From NCBI GenBank assembly GCA_023213395.1, contig CM041465.1, positions 137,461,741-137,525,740 of the forward strand: a stretch of 64,000 nt of DNA. The letters run 5' to 3'. The position numbers and the translations under genes were made by a program. Below, piece after piece: positions 34,340 to 45,060 of the stretch. The notes beneath the pieces are model-generated. The model made no database searches, was not told where the DNA came from, and saw nothing but the letters and a program-made list of their open reading frames with translations. The stretch's first letter is position 1. Every line of letters begins with the position of its first letter. The stretch is from Cycas panzhihuaensis. Lineage: Eukaryota; Cycadophyta.

Positions 34340-35290
34340 ATCCACTCAGTTATAGACACTTCTACAACATAAGTTAAAAGGTGTGCTTGAAAGGGATGTA
34401 AACTTTTCTTTGATTTAATATAAGTAGTCTTTCTTTCTCTTTATAGAGAAGAAAACAATTATGTTCTTTCCTTTTCTTTCTAGAATGTTAATAATTAATT
34501 AAATTATTTTCTTTTTATTTTTGTTTAAGAATTACTAATTAAACTATTATGGGGTTCTTATTATTTTAGGGGTATGATTGGGCACTAGTGACAACTTTTC
34601 TACCTATGGATGTTAATAGTGTTAATAGATCATGCCACCTCAACTAGAGAAGTTGCCAATTAGACATGGCATATCTCGAAAAGCAAGTGAGCTATCATTA
34701 GTTTAACCTCTCTTTTACATCCCCAAACACTGTCCCAACCTCCAACACAAACACACATACTAGATAATGTATTAAGATAATTAAAACATAATATACATAT
34801 ATTTACTAGATGATACTTGCACATACAACACACACATTTATACTATAAATGTGTATATTGTTTATTATAATGAATACAAACTATTAGATACATATATTCT
34901 AATAATTAGCATAAGTTTCTACACGTGTGATGGTATGAATATGATTTGAAAAAAATAGTGCATTAGAAAGTGATTTACTTAACAACAACAAACATATAGA
35001 TAATCTCCATGGCCTTACTAGAAGCTTGAAGTGGAGGAAAACCTTAAACCATTAAATAACATGATGGCAACTTAGCATAAATTATATGGGTCATCTCCTT
35101 TTGAGAAAAAAATAAAAAAACAATGTAGTTGCTTAAGAGAGAGAGACAATAATACACTTAATAATATTCAACAAATTGCAAATGTGCTGATCAAAGGACA
35201 AGTATGCAAAACACCCTATAGATTTGAAAATTCTATCCAATAACCTTTTCATATATTAGCCCTATTCTTTCAAATTATCTGAGTCCCCTC
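34340..35290. other. AT-rich intergenic DNA, no gene recognised
   Basis: AT-rich sequence with CA/TA-rich patches and no sustained frame. It lies 3' of the receptor-like protein pseudogene, so it may contain that gene's old 3' untranslated region. No clear poly(A) context could be assigned. Confidence 0.5.
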
Positions 35291-35301
35291 CCATGGTTTG
35301 T

Positions 35302-36452
35302 CTAATTTCGAACACCCACCCAGTTGACCAAATCAATGACCAATCCATCCATAACCTTAAAATATCTCCTCCTCCATCCCATGTTTGCAAGAAGCACTAT
35401 ATACACTCCCCAAAACCCTGCGGCAAAGCCGGCCACAAGACTTATATACCAATACCATGTATTCTCAGTGTTTTCTTCATCATCCTCGTAAACCGGAGAA
35501 TTTGGAGCCATACCGATGATGCTTGAATTCCACATTTTTTTCGTAGGAAACCCACATAGATTATTGTTCCCAGATAGGAAGAAGCATTGAATGTTGGCCG
35601 ACCTCCACTTGGTATTCTTCCAGAAAGTTCATTGCTTGAGACGAGGAAGCAAGACAAAAAGTTTAGTTGTAACATTTGGGATGGAATTGTTCCACATAAT
35701 TTGTTATAAGAAAGATCCAGTGATTCCAACTGCTCCATCTTACCAATAGATATTTGAATTTGTCCAGCGAGATGATTTCTAGACAAGTTGAGAGCATGCA
35801 GACCTCTCAAGCTTCCAATTTGAGAAGGGATTTGACCCGTTAGTTGATTTTTAGAGAGATCAATGCACGTCATTAGCAACAAAATAGAATTTTCATATGA
35901 CAGCATTTGTTGCTTGTCAATCACAAGGATCTTTTCTTTGTAGTAGTAGAAGCGAATATCGGTGTCTTCCCACGTATGGCTCTGATTTTGTTCGTCTGTC
36001 ATGGCATGCAATTTTCCAAGAGTTGAAGGGATAGTGCTCGATAGATGGTTATGAGAGAGGTCTAAGATTTGTAGGTGCTCAAGAGAACATATTTTGGGCG
36101 GAATATTACCTTCAAACTAATTCCACCTTAGCACAAGAACCCGCAGCTCAGAAAGTAGTGCCAACCAAGTAGGCATGGTTTTAGACAGTTTGTTATGCCC
36201 AACATCTAAAATCTGCAACTTCTTGCAGTTTCTAAGGGACGAAGGCAAAGTTCCTTTAAGTCCGTTATTGTCGAGATGCAGCGTATGGAGATTACTTAAC
36301 TTTCCAACATTTGAGGGGATTCGCCCTTCCAAGCTATTGTTTGCCAAGTTTAATATTGTCAAAGATGAGCAATTGAATATGCTCCTCGGTATTTCCCCTG
36401 ACAAACTGTTGCTTGAAAGATCCAAAACATTCAAAGAGCAATTGAATATGAG
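35302..36452 (-). pseudogene. Leucine-rich-repeat receptor-like protein, 3' half, broken
   Basis: This is a membrane LRR protein of the receptor-like protein class, which lacks a kinase. Visible in order are six LRRs of the LDLSxNxLSGxIP type, a non-LRR island (about 35880-36010), four more LRRs and an NNLCG-type cap. An acidic juxtamembrane stretch (EDDEENTENT), one membrane segment (WYISLVAGFAAGFWGVYIVL) and a short basic tail ending at 35302 follow. Such proteins sit in the plasma membrane and sense ligands in defence or development. Two lesions are seen: a TAG at 36117-36119 where a Lys codon is usual, and a 1-bp loss near 35567-35572 before the cap. The 5' half is missing: at about 36452 the gene abuts element C. 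Confidence 0.9.
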
Positions 36453-36822
36453 TTCGAATTGGACCCAGAAAGAGGCAGGATTGGGGCATTAGGCAACCTC
36501 GGTCTCGATGGACCATGAGCCCACCTAGAAGATTTTTTTTTATTTTTTTGGGCAGGAAAACCCCCCCTTTTGGGTTGGTGTTGTTCGTACCGCAACAAAG
36601 ATCGTGGTGTTGCGATCTTTGCCGTGGGGCCCCGATCACCGCGGGACCCATGCCAAACTTCATGGTACTGCGAAGTTTGGTGCGGTGCGAAGGCGGAACT
36701 GCAGAAAAAGAAAGATAGGGGCCTAGGAGGCCCCAAATCTCGATTAGGTGGAGCTGATGGGTGGTTGAAGGGACAAAGAGCTAATGTAGGCTAAGATATG
36801 ACTAGTTTCATGGTGTTTGCAG

Positions 36823-38604
36823 GTTATGATCGTGGTGGAAACCCACGAGAACATAGGCATGGCCATGTTGAGCTTCATTGAGATGATGAGCAAGGAGGAC
36901 AAGGGAGTCCTATGGAGATGCGATTTGTTGAAGGTGGTGAGGACACCTCAGTACATGTCAGACCAGAGGCTGCTGATAGACATCGTGTCACATTGGGATC
37001 GGAGGAGGCACGTTTTCCACCTACCCCAGGTGAGAGACGAATGATGACACACAGGGACATTAGACGGATACTAGGAGTACCAGCGATTGGGAGGCTGGTA
37101 GCACTAGGAGCGCTGCCTAGCAATGAGGTAGCACACAGGGAGGCAGCGACATTCTTTATAGGATCAAACAGATGGGAGAGGCGAGGGGTTCCTCTCCAGG
37201 CTATGGTCATGTCAGGGATTCCTCAAGTGAGGAAATTGATTACTTTATGCATTCTGTTCCGAGTTTCCCAGAAAACAAAACTATAGGGACATCCCATGAG
37301 GGTGGATGGATGTAGTGCGCCGATGCAAGGCTGGCGAGAGGATGGACTGGTCCACTCTGATAGTGGCGAACCTTGTCGCACAACTAGACACCATCAGAGC
37401 AGCAGGCCAGGGAGGACTGTCATATAGCACATTATTACAGTGTTGGTTTTTTTATCACTTTGGGGTAGTGGCACCAGTAGGGGGACCACACCCTATTGCA
37501 GAGTGGGCCCTGATGGTCCATAGATGGCAGACTAGACTGAGAGGGACAGAGGACCAGGCTCATGTCCGACGATCAGTGGAGGCCATATTGCTAGACCTCC
37601 TCACCATGATGGACTATATAGCAGATCCATACAGGGCAGTGAGGTGGGACAATGATGATGAGGTAGGAGGAGCATGGGTGCCCCAAGGAGATGATGAGGG
37701 AAGAGATGGAGGTGATGGGGTTGGCCCATCACGACCTGCAGGAGAGGTAGGTCCGTTACGGACATCAGGTGGAGGAGCAGGGCCATTTGGGATGCAGCAT
37801 AGGCGAGGCCCATCAAAATGAGAGGCGGCAGGGGCAGTGACACCGGCTGCAGCTCTGGATCGTGAGGAGATCCAGAGAGATGATAGTAGAGCCAGTTGCA
37901 GAGAGGAGAGAGGCCATAGTAGAGGAGGTACCAGAGGAGGAGGTACTAGCAGCTGGCAGAGTGCTAGAGGGGGAGGCAGTCGCCTGAGTCAAGGCACCGG
38001 CCGCCGCACCAGGTGAGACATAGCCTTTTCCTGTCGTCGTTTGATTGCCAGATAGATAGTTTGATTTCGGTTTGATATCCATATAGACATGGACTGACAT
38101 GTGGTATACTGGGTTGCAGGTATGGTAGACATGCAGAGGTTAGTGGAGGCGGTAGTCCAAGAGGTATTCCCTCGGGCCTACGTGGAGGGACAGCCTCCCA
38201 TCCAGGTAGGGGATGAGCCCAGAGCGGTAGGCGGTCACATGGCAACTTTTTCCCCATTGATATGGGCGAGAGATATATGGGTGGCATAGTCTCAAGAGCA
38301 CGAGGCATGTGCTAGGCATCAGCAGGCTGAGATGGACACCATCCGAGTTGAGAGGGACGCCCTACAGGCGCGAGTGTAGACACGAAAGGCTCAGGGAGGA
38401 GCCGAAGGGGATATGGGGAGCTATATCCGGGTGATAGTGGTAGAGGAGAGACTCCGGGGGATGGAGGGGAGGCCCTGCATCATAGAGATGGAGCGGGATC
38501 GTGTCTAGGTACGATACGATCGATTGGTCGAGGACATGGCGTCGAGGTCGGCACAGAGCAAGACACAGACCCATACAATAGTGATGACCCCGAGGAGGCC
38601 ATGA
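36823..38604 (+). pseudogene. Antisense PMD-like gene, copy in element C (exons 2-3)
   Basis: Exon 2 starts after TTTGCAG at 36822. It reads VMIVVETHENIG, a KEDKGVLWRCDLLKVVRTPQ stretch, then SHWDRRRHVFHLPQ. After a frameshift come RRILGVPAIGRLVALG, MDWSTLIVANLVAQLD and LLQCWFFYHFG. The spacing and these phrases match the plant mobile domain as I know it. An acidic region (DDEGRDGGDG) and a Gly/Ser-rich tail lead to the donor CAG|GTGAGAC (38013). Intron 2 (107 bp) ends at TTGCAG (38119). Exon 3 encodes MVDMQRLVEAVVQEVFP and a charged, possibly coiled-coil stretch (AEMDTIRVERDALQAR), ending near 38604. Exon 1 is lost. A few stops and one shift make it a pseudogene. Confidence 0.65.
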
Positions 38605-39348
38605 GACGAAGGGAGTGAGGTAGGGAGCTCACAGAGACCCAGGAGGAGTCTCGGAGAGATGTAGTCCCCAGGAGAGGGATCACACTGATGAGGAGATGAT
38701 GCCCCAAGAGTAGGGCAACAGTAGAGTAGTATGCATGTACTTGATTTTTGACAAGGGAAAGCACGAGCCTCCAGGGGGACCATATATAAAGTCATATGAT
38801 TGTACCCCCTTGTAAGGACACCGGCTTCCTATATGTATGATACGACACATGATTTTGATATATATATAGATGGGGTGATTGGTACCCCATTTTGATATGT
38901 GATGATGTGTATATTTTGTTTGATAGTTGATATGTATGGTTTGTATTTTGTTATGATTATTTGTTCAAGTTACACATATTTCTTTTCATGCAAGGCCGTA
39001 TACCTAACAGGAGCACACACGACCACTAGTAGAGATAATAGGCATATGTGGGGTTAGGAAATAGAGCGACACGGATGTTCACATGGGAGCATAGCGGGAT
39101 ATACAAAGGAAATACTAAGCGAGAGGGGGGAGTAACGATACTCCAGAGCGTCATCCTAACTGGGGGATGCCCAAATAGGAGGACAAGGCCCCAAGGAAGA
39201 ATGGGAACAAGGGTTCCACGGGAGGAACCTGAAGAAAACAAAAGAGACCATCCCAAACCACCCTTCCACTCGTGGCTAGGAGGAAAGGGAACAAACTTAA
39301 GATGGTAGTTTAGGCTCATTTCAGAGCGTGGACGAGGTGATGACAAGG
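38605..39348. other. Spacer between convergent antisense gene and integrase tail (element C)
   Basis: It contains the conserved (TA)n block with a GGGGTgattggtACCCC inverted repeat (38858-38889) and a diverged version of the hairpin region seen in A and D (39240-39310). No gene is recognised. Confidence 0.6.
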
Positions 39349-40353
39349 TCACGAGTAAAACTTCTTAAGGAATTTCCTATTAACGGCTTTCTCAAATTCA
39401 AGACCCTCCAGGGTGGCGATCCTGTAGGTGCCGTTACCGAGGCTCTCGATAATGACAAAGGGGCCAACCCATCTGGGCCTGAATTTGGTTAAGCAATTGT
39501 GAAGATATTCCAGTTTGAGGATGTGGTCCCTGGGAAACAAAGGACGGGAATGAAGATGTTTATCGTGGGTCCTTTGTGAGCGAGCTTTGGATGCTAGGTT
39601 AGCCTGGTAGGCAGCTAAGCATCTCTTACCCAAAGCTTCAAGGTCCAAGAGGCGAGCCTGGTAGATCGACTCCTCATCGATGAGATCCCAAAGAGAAACT
39701 CGCAAGGAGGGAATCTCAACTAGGTGGGGCATGGAGCCCGCTAAGTGCTCAAGCAAGGCTTCATCGTCTTTGAAGTAATCCACCCCATGGATGACCTTAC
39801 TTAGAATAGATGAAGTGCTGGAGAAAGTAGGAGCAACGAGACCATGGTGGTCATCAGGTTGTCCAACGTCCTCGACAGACTCTAAGGGAGAGTCAAGAAG
39901 GGGCTCCTCGGAAGGAGCGAAAGGTAGTTCTTCAAAACCATCACCTGCGGGGGGTGGTGAAGATGAAGAACCAGTGACCTGTGGGTCACAACGTGTAATG
40001 ATATGTGTCACAAAAGGATGACTAGTCTCACTAACGAAAGAGGTTCTAGGTGGGGATCTAGAACGGGATAGGTGCATCCTACTAGTGTAGAGGAAAGAAA
40101 CAGGGTGAAGAAAGCCCTCATCCTCGTCATGAGACTCATTGTCGCTAAACGAGGTGAGGTACCCGTAGCTCCCAACACCAATAGGGGCAAAGCGCATAAG
40201 ACTATGAGAAGAGGATGCGAGATCTTCTTCGATGTGAGATGGATCAGGTATGCCAATGGAGCAAGTCGAGGCCTGAGCAGAAGGGCCTTGGCTTGCCTGA
40301 TTGACAAGGTGAGTTTGTTTAACAGGTGGATGCTCACGGGAGACAACTCTCAT
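39349..40353 (-). CDS. In-frame fusion of protease-RT linker to integrase C-terminal region
   Basis: This uninterrupted 334-codon frame arose by internal deletion. Residues 1 to about 209 are the linker (FAPIGVGSYGYL near 55, an acidic DNESHDEDE run, Ser/Pro-rich stretches, GVDYFKDDEALLEHL near 190). From about residue 211 it continues as the integrase tail: VEIPSLRVSLWD, NLASKARSQRTHDKH, WVGPFVIIESLGNGTYRIA and a basic end. The G-P-F near 297 is the GPY/F module of Ty3/gypsy integrases. The lost part corresponds to roughly 55150-57655 of D. The frame is open in an otherwise decayed copy; whether it is translated is unknown. Confidence 0.6.
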   Translation of the reverse strand: MRVVSREHPPVKQTHLVNQASQGPSAQASTCSIGIPDPSHIEEDLASSSHSLMRFAPIGVGSYGYLTSFSDNESHDEDEGFLHPVSFLYTSRMHLSRSRSPPRTSFVSETSHPFVTHIITRCDPQVTGSSSSPPPAGDGFEELPFAPSEEPLLDSPLESVEDVGQPDDHHGLVAPTFSSTSSILSKVIHGVDYFKDDEALLEHLAGSMPHLVEIPSLRVSLWDLIDEESIYQARLLDLEALGKRCLAAYQANLASKARSQRTHDKHLHSRPLFPRDHILKLEYLHNCLTKFRPRWVGPFVIIESLGNGTYRIATLEGLEFEKAVNRKFLKKFYS

Positions 40354-40419
40354 CTGTCCATCATGGACGAACTTAAGGTGCCCCTAACGAGTCAAACACA
40401 CGGCTCCCATCTGGTCAAG

Positions 40420-41135
40420 CTATGGTCGACCCAAGAGGAGATTATAGTCAACGTCAATGTCAAGGACTACAATGTCTGCGAGGACAGTCTTGCCCTCAAG
40501 AGTGAGTGGGATCGAAACAGATCCCAATGGGGTCTTTTTGCTACCGTCGTAGCCCTGGCATCGCCATGGAATAGGTTCCAAGGTGGAAATACCAAGCTCT
40601 TGCATAACACACAAGGGCATAGCATTCATGGAAGAACCATTGTCGACAACAGTTCTTCACAGGGTACAGTCAGGTGTGTCTATGGTGATGGTGAATGAGA
40701 AGTTCTATTGGCATTCCCTTTCACACTTAGGGGTGAGATCTTTAGGATCAAAAGAAATGACAGGCTCATGGCCTTGGGTAACACCCAAAGCCTAAATGGG
40801 CGTGTCATTCGATCCTAAAGCTTCTAAAAGGAGAGTCTACTGCTCGAGATAACTCCTCAAAACATCCATCAAGGACATTCCCGCAACGAAAGTATGGAGT
40901 TCGTCAACGATAAAGAAAGGCTTACCCTTCACAGGAGGTTGGGTAAACGCCCTTCAAAAATCGTAATGACCAGGACGTATGGGAATGGCCTTGGGAAAAA
41001 GTGATACTTCCGGAGGAGAGTTTTCCAGAAGAGGATTGGAGTGTGGGGCAGAAGAAGAGGCACCAGCTACCTCTTTAGCAGTTTGAGACCGAGTAAAGGC
41101 ATACAAAGGAGTAGCCTTAAGCATTTAGATCACCT
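40420..41135 (-). pseudogene. Element C protease region
   Basis: A frame at 40420-40629 reads MNAMPLCVMQELGISTLEP, then CQGYDGSKKTPLGSVSIPL and DYNLLLGRP, the C-terminal half of the aspartic protease. The catalytic D-N-G-S-S segment and the upstream LKATPLYAFTRSQTAKE-like stretch are in shifted frames up to 41130. Small indels break it. Confidence 0.75.
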
Positions 41136-43470
41136 TCTTTCCCTTATTCCGGGACCGCGAAGGTGATGGAGTACGTCGATTAGGGGAACGAGAGGAAGAG
41201 GATGAATCCCGAACGCCCTTCCCTTTATCGCAGGTAGGACGGGAATTCGGGGATCTTCCCCAACTCTAGTTGTTTTTGGGCTGAGTGTTATGATCGTGTT
41301 CCCCATGTTTGGGGAACGAATCCTTGTAGACCGGTTGGTCTGGATTAGGCCTTGAGGCCCGTTTAGGGGATGAGTCATGTTGAGGGGCATCCATGAGATG
41401 TTGGGCCCTACAACATGAGTCATCATGGAAGCACTCCCCATGAATAGAATACCACTTCTTCTCAAGCAAAGAATCTGTCTTCCTTGCTTGAGAGGACTGG
41501 GTGTTACCATTCCTAGGGAGGGAAGCTTGAGTAGCTTGTTGGATTTGTTTGTTAGAAGTTGGTGATAAAGGAGCTTATAGTTTAAGTTCTTTCATCATAC
41601 GTTCAAATGAATGTATAGCGGATGTAAGTGGGTCTAAAGCCTTCTCAGTTGGATGAGAAGAAGACCTAGAAGATTGTTGAGGTTTAATATCTTTAGTTGG
41701 AGGTGGTGCCTCACGTCGCTGTGAAGGCTTGAGGGGCTTCTTGAGTCCAGCCTAGATCTTAATAGCCTCAAGTGCTAAGCACTTTGTAATAGCGAAGTCA
41801 CATGTAGTCGCCCCTATTTTAAGGACTTCTACGTGGACTTTAGGACGAAGCGCATTAACGAAGAGATCCCTCTTCAACTCCTCGGGCAATGTAGCCTTAG
41901 TGGAATGAAGAAGGTCATGGAATCGCTGCACAAAGTCACGATTCATCTCGTCGTGACCTTGTTTGAGTGATAAAAGAGATCTCATTCCACTTTTAAATGG
42001 GCGAGCAATATCAAAATAATTGATGAACTCATCCACAAGTTACTGGAATGAAAAAATGGAATGAGCTAGAAGACGATAAAACCATTTAAGGGCATTGCCT
42101 TATAAAGATCGAGGGAATAGTTTAATTAAGATGTGGTCATAGGCCCAGTAATCAATACACGCCATAGAGAAACTACGAATGTGCTTCGTTGGGTCTTGTG
42201 AGGAAGTTCCGTCAAATTTAGGAACTTCGAGAGGATGAGGCGACAGATTGGTTCTTAATGCCTCAACAGATAGTGGTGTTGATCTATAGTCCATGAAGGG
42301 ACATGCCCTTGCCTAGACTGTAGGATCGACGAATGATGCAGTAGGTAGTGAACAAGGAACGGATGGGGGTGATAAACCTATCCCTCCTTGAGGAAATGCC
42401 CCTTGTTAGAAGGGGGCTCAAGGATAAGCGCCTTGAAAGGGAGTTGGGTTCCCTTGCGAAGGCGCAGCAAAAGAGGCTACGCTAGATGGTGGAAAAGGAG
42501 GGTGTGGAACCGGGTTTTGTCCGTATGGGCCACCTGTGGCTGGCGCAACCCCATATGGATGTAGTGGGTCCACCCCGTAAGCTGGAATATGATTCCCTTT
42601 ACCTTGCCCCTAAGGTTGAGAAGTATAACCTAGGGGTATGTAAAGAGAAAGACCATGGGATTGGTTTTGAAGATACGTGGGAGCGGGTCCCACACGACTA
42701 GTGGTAGAAGCATTAGCAGGCCCCCTAGGCCTACTAGGAAACACATGTGCCACATTAGGAGGTGGTACATTGGCTTAACTCAGAAAAGGTATGCTAACCC
42801 CAAGCTGGGAGAAAGACATACCTTAAGAGGGTCCCAAAGAGCTAAGACCATGACGAGGAATGGAAGGCGCAACATGTGTCCCCAAAACAATTGTATGGAT
42901 GGAGTGGGACGAATATGTAGGCACGAAAGGATTAGTCGTTACAGGAGGTGTAGATGCAGATGAAGAAAGTGGGAGAGGAGCGGACGAGGAAAACGCTCCA
43001 TCACGAAAAGCATCTTCAAACTATCTAGGACAAGGTTGAAGACGAGCAGCTCGAAAGCACTCGTTCAGAGCTTCAACCACGTCAGCAGAAGGGGTATCAA
43101 CATGATCATAAGAAGTAGATAGGACTTCAAATGAAGTAGACCCCTCAGTGAACTCCTCATAAGAATCACCAACTCGATGGTAAATCTCAAGAGGAGATGG
43201 TCCTTCTACCGTATGAGTAGAAGGATGGGTGTCAAGTGGGTGACGTTGGTCACCCAGGTAGTAAATAGGATTGTCACCCTCTTGGGTGGATCCCAGAATA
43301 GATGCGAGAAACTCATGAGTTCCCAAGACCAAGGTGTGATAGGCCTAATCAGAGGGGTATCCTTCCATGGTCGAATCAGAATCTGACGATGAAAGAGGAC
43401 AATACCTGGGATCTTCTAACAATGGAGGCAAACCACATAGGCAATGAGAGAAGCATCGCATACAAAGCTT
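41136..43470 (-). pseudogene. Element C gag
   Basis: Recognisable blocks from the N-terminus are the Pro/Ser-rich region (42300-43330) and VPKFDGTSSQDPTKHIRSFS (near 42220). The core MDEFINYFDIARPFKSGM with LLSLKQGHDEMNRDFVQRFH (41752-42036) follows. The zinc-knuckle-like WYSIHGECFHDDSCC (near 41430) has Tyr at the first Cys position. The frame is broken several times. Confidence 0.75.
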
Positions 43471-43610
43471 GCCAACACTTTAGAAGAAGGAAAGAGCCAC
43501 AAGGAGTGCACGTTGGGGGCTGCCCAACGGAGGAGATAAAGAGAAAGGAATCACTAAAAGGTAGTAATATGAATAGGAAGGGATGAGAACTAGCTCCCTT
43601 ACTGGCAAGT

Positions 43611-43627
43611 CCCCAGTATGGTCGCCA
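43611..43627 (-). promoter_or_regulatory. Primer-binding site, element C
   Basis: On the minus strand this reads TGGCGACCATACTGGGG, next to the 5' LTR edge, and nearly matches the site in A. Confidence 0.75.
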
Positions 43628-43628
43628 G

Positions 43629-44610
43629 TGGATGCGCGTCTACACGATAATCACCTCGCTGAGTAGAAATAACGAGGATGATCGATAACGGTATCGAGGG
43701 TGCAGATAGAAACCTACAAGCAAAGCGAGTACCACGCAGGGCGCCCCGTGCACTGGAGCACGAGTTCGAGACTCGTGGATGATACCCAACTACCTGAGAG
43801 TGGTTCCCCACCTCAAAGAGAAAGGGGGAAAGTGAGAGAAGTATCCTGGATAGACTTAGGAAGAAAGTCCTCCCACCCTTGGATGGTCGGAAGGGGAGGA
43901 AGAGAATCCCCAAGGGTTTCCCTATGACGGAGGGAAACAAGCGGGAGTGAGGTAAGCGATAGCCTACGGTGCGACTAGGATCTTCTCAGTTATTTGATCG
44001 AGCAAATAGAGCCGAGAAGAGGAGAAGGGAGCGGGAGTGGACAACAATCCCAAAATCTCCCTTAATGATTCGACCAAGAAGATGAGAGTGATGTGGCATA
44101 TGCAAGCAAACAAAACCAAACAAAGAAAATAAGCCAAAAGGGGCGAGGATTGGTTTTGCAAGATGAAGAAAAGATGAAAGAAAAATCTCCTAAAGTCTTT
44201 TCTCAGAGTGAATGTGGTGCGTAATGTGTAAATATATAAATGCGAGTAAAAGATATTAATTTCCTTTTCCCTTTTATGTTTAACCTATTTAACTAATGCA
44301 TAGACCACAATTAAAAGTACGAAAAGGAAAGTGAGGACAAGAGAAAGAAGTACGTACCCAGGAGAGTAGCACCCGATAGGAGACCTCGCTCATGTACCAC
44401 GCACATCCTCGCCAAGCCCATAGATAATGGAGGGGCTTCCTTACCTTCCCCTTACGAAAGGAAAAAAAGAAAGGAAACAAAAATGAAAGCAAAGAGCAAA
44501 ATACAAGAGACCTTAACCGGATCTAAGTGCTTGACACCTTTGCGAGAGCACTGCGGCAACCTGCACATGCATAAACCTATCCCTTCCAAGAAGGGGCTGC
44601 AAGAGACAAT
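43629..44610 (-). repeat. Element C 5' LTR, truncated
   Basis: The inner edge TGGATGCGCG follows the primer-binding site. Diverged matches to the A/D LTRs include CTCCCACCCTTGGATGG and a CTATTTAACTAATGCA stretch. Only the first 0.98 kb of an expected 2.5 kb is present; the outer part is lost near 44610, where a copia-like fragment begins. Confidence 0.75.
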
Positions 44611-44625
44611 CTATATAAGCTTTAT

Positions 44626-45060
44626 ATGAGTACGATATACACTGGCAATTGTAATTTGGCTATTATAGAAAGTAGTAATAATGTAGGTAGGACCCAAGTA
44701 TCACTTGTTGGTAAAACTATCTTGTGGCATCAAAGATTAGGCCATATTAGAGAGAAAAGCCCCTATAATTTAGCCATATTAGAGAGAAAAGCCCCTATAA
44801 TTTATTCTTCAAAGGTATGGTTGAAGACATCCCTGAAATTTATGGTTTATTATATAACCACTAGTGGTTGGCAGAACTCTTGAGAATGTACTCTTTGTTA
44901 GTAAGAAGCAGATGTTAATGCTCATAATTAAAATGTGTATGTAGGTCACTTGGGGCTACTAATGGAAATAAAGGCCTAATGCCTCTTCGATGAGATCCAT
45001 TTTCTAAATGGCTAATTTGCCTATTTAAGGCCCTATGGATATGAAAGAAGATTAGTTTGT
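44626..45060 (+). pseudogene. Ty1/copia fragment (pre-integrase domain)
   Basis: The 85-codon frame contains LWHQRLGHI, the hallmark of the domain that precedes integrase in Ty1/copia polyproteins. Upstream residues (GNCNLAIIESSNN) fit the end of the protease-integrase spacer. Directly after the hallmark a 32-bp tandem duplication shifts the frame. A GMVEDIPEIYGLLY stretch then continues in another frame. Nothing of integrase proper, RT or an LTR is recognised. Confidence 0.75.
44741..44804. repeat. Perfect 32-bp tandem duplication in the copia fragment
   Basis: Two identical units begin GCCATATTAGAGAGAAAAGC (44741-44772 and 44773-44804). As 32 is not a multiple of three, the duplication breaks the frame. 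Perfect identity shows it is recent relative to the decayed surroundings. Confidence 0.95.

Larger units (their letters stand above)
36453..44610 (-). mobile_element. Element C: truncated, internally deleted relative of A and D
   Basis: Its left end starts abruptly inside intron 1 of the antisense gene, so the 3' LTR, second RNase H and antisense exon 1 are missing. The right end is a partial 5' LTR (43629-44610). RT, RNase H and the integrase core are deleted. Gag, protease, linker, integrase tail and antisense exons 2-3 remain. Sequence divergence from A and D is clearly greater than between A and D, so it is an older or separate subfamily copy. No target duplication can be found because both ends are lost. 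Confidence 0.85.

Noticed and set aside
36334-36663. 109-codon minus-strand frame across the LRR/element C junction
   Set aside because: It is out of frame with the LRR gene and only exists because two unrelated sequences are joined.
37012-37040. Possible additional intron at CCCCAG|GTGAGAG in exon 2 of the C antisense gene
   Set aside because: A and D have continuous coding sequence at this point, so the GTGAGA here is better explained as coding sequence next to a small frameshift.
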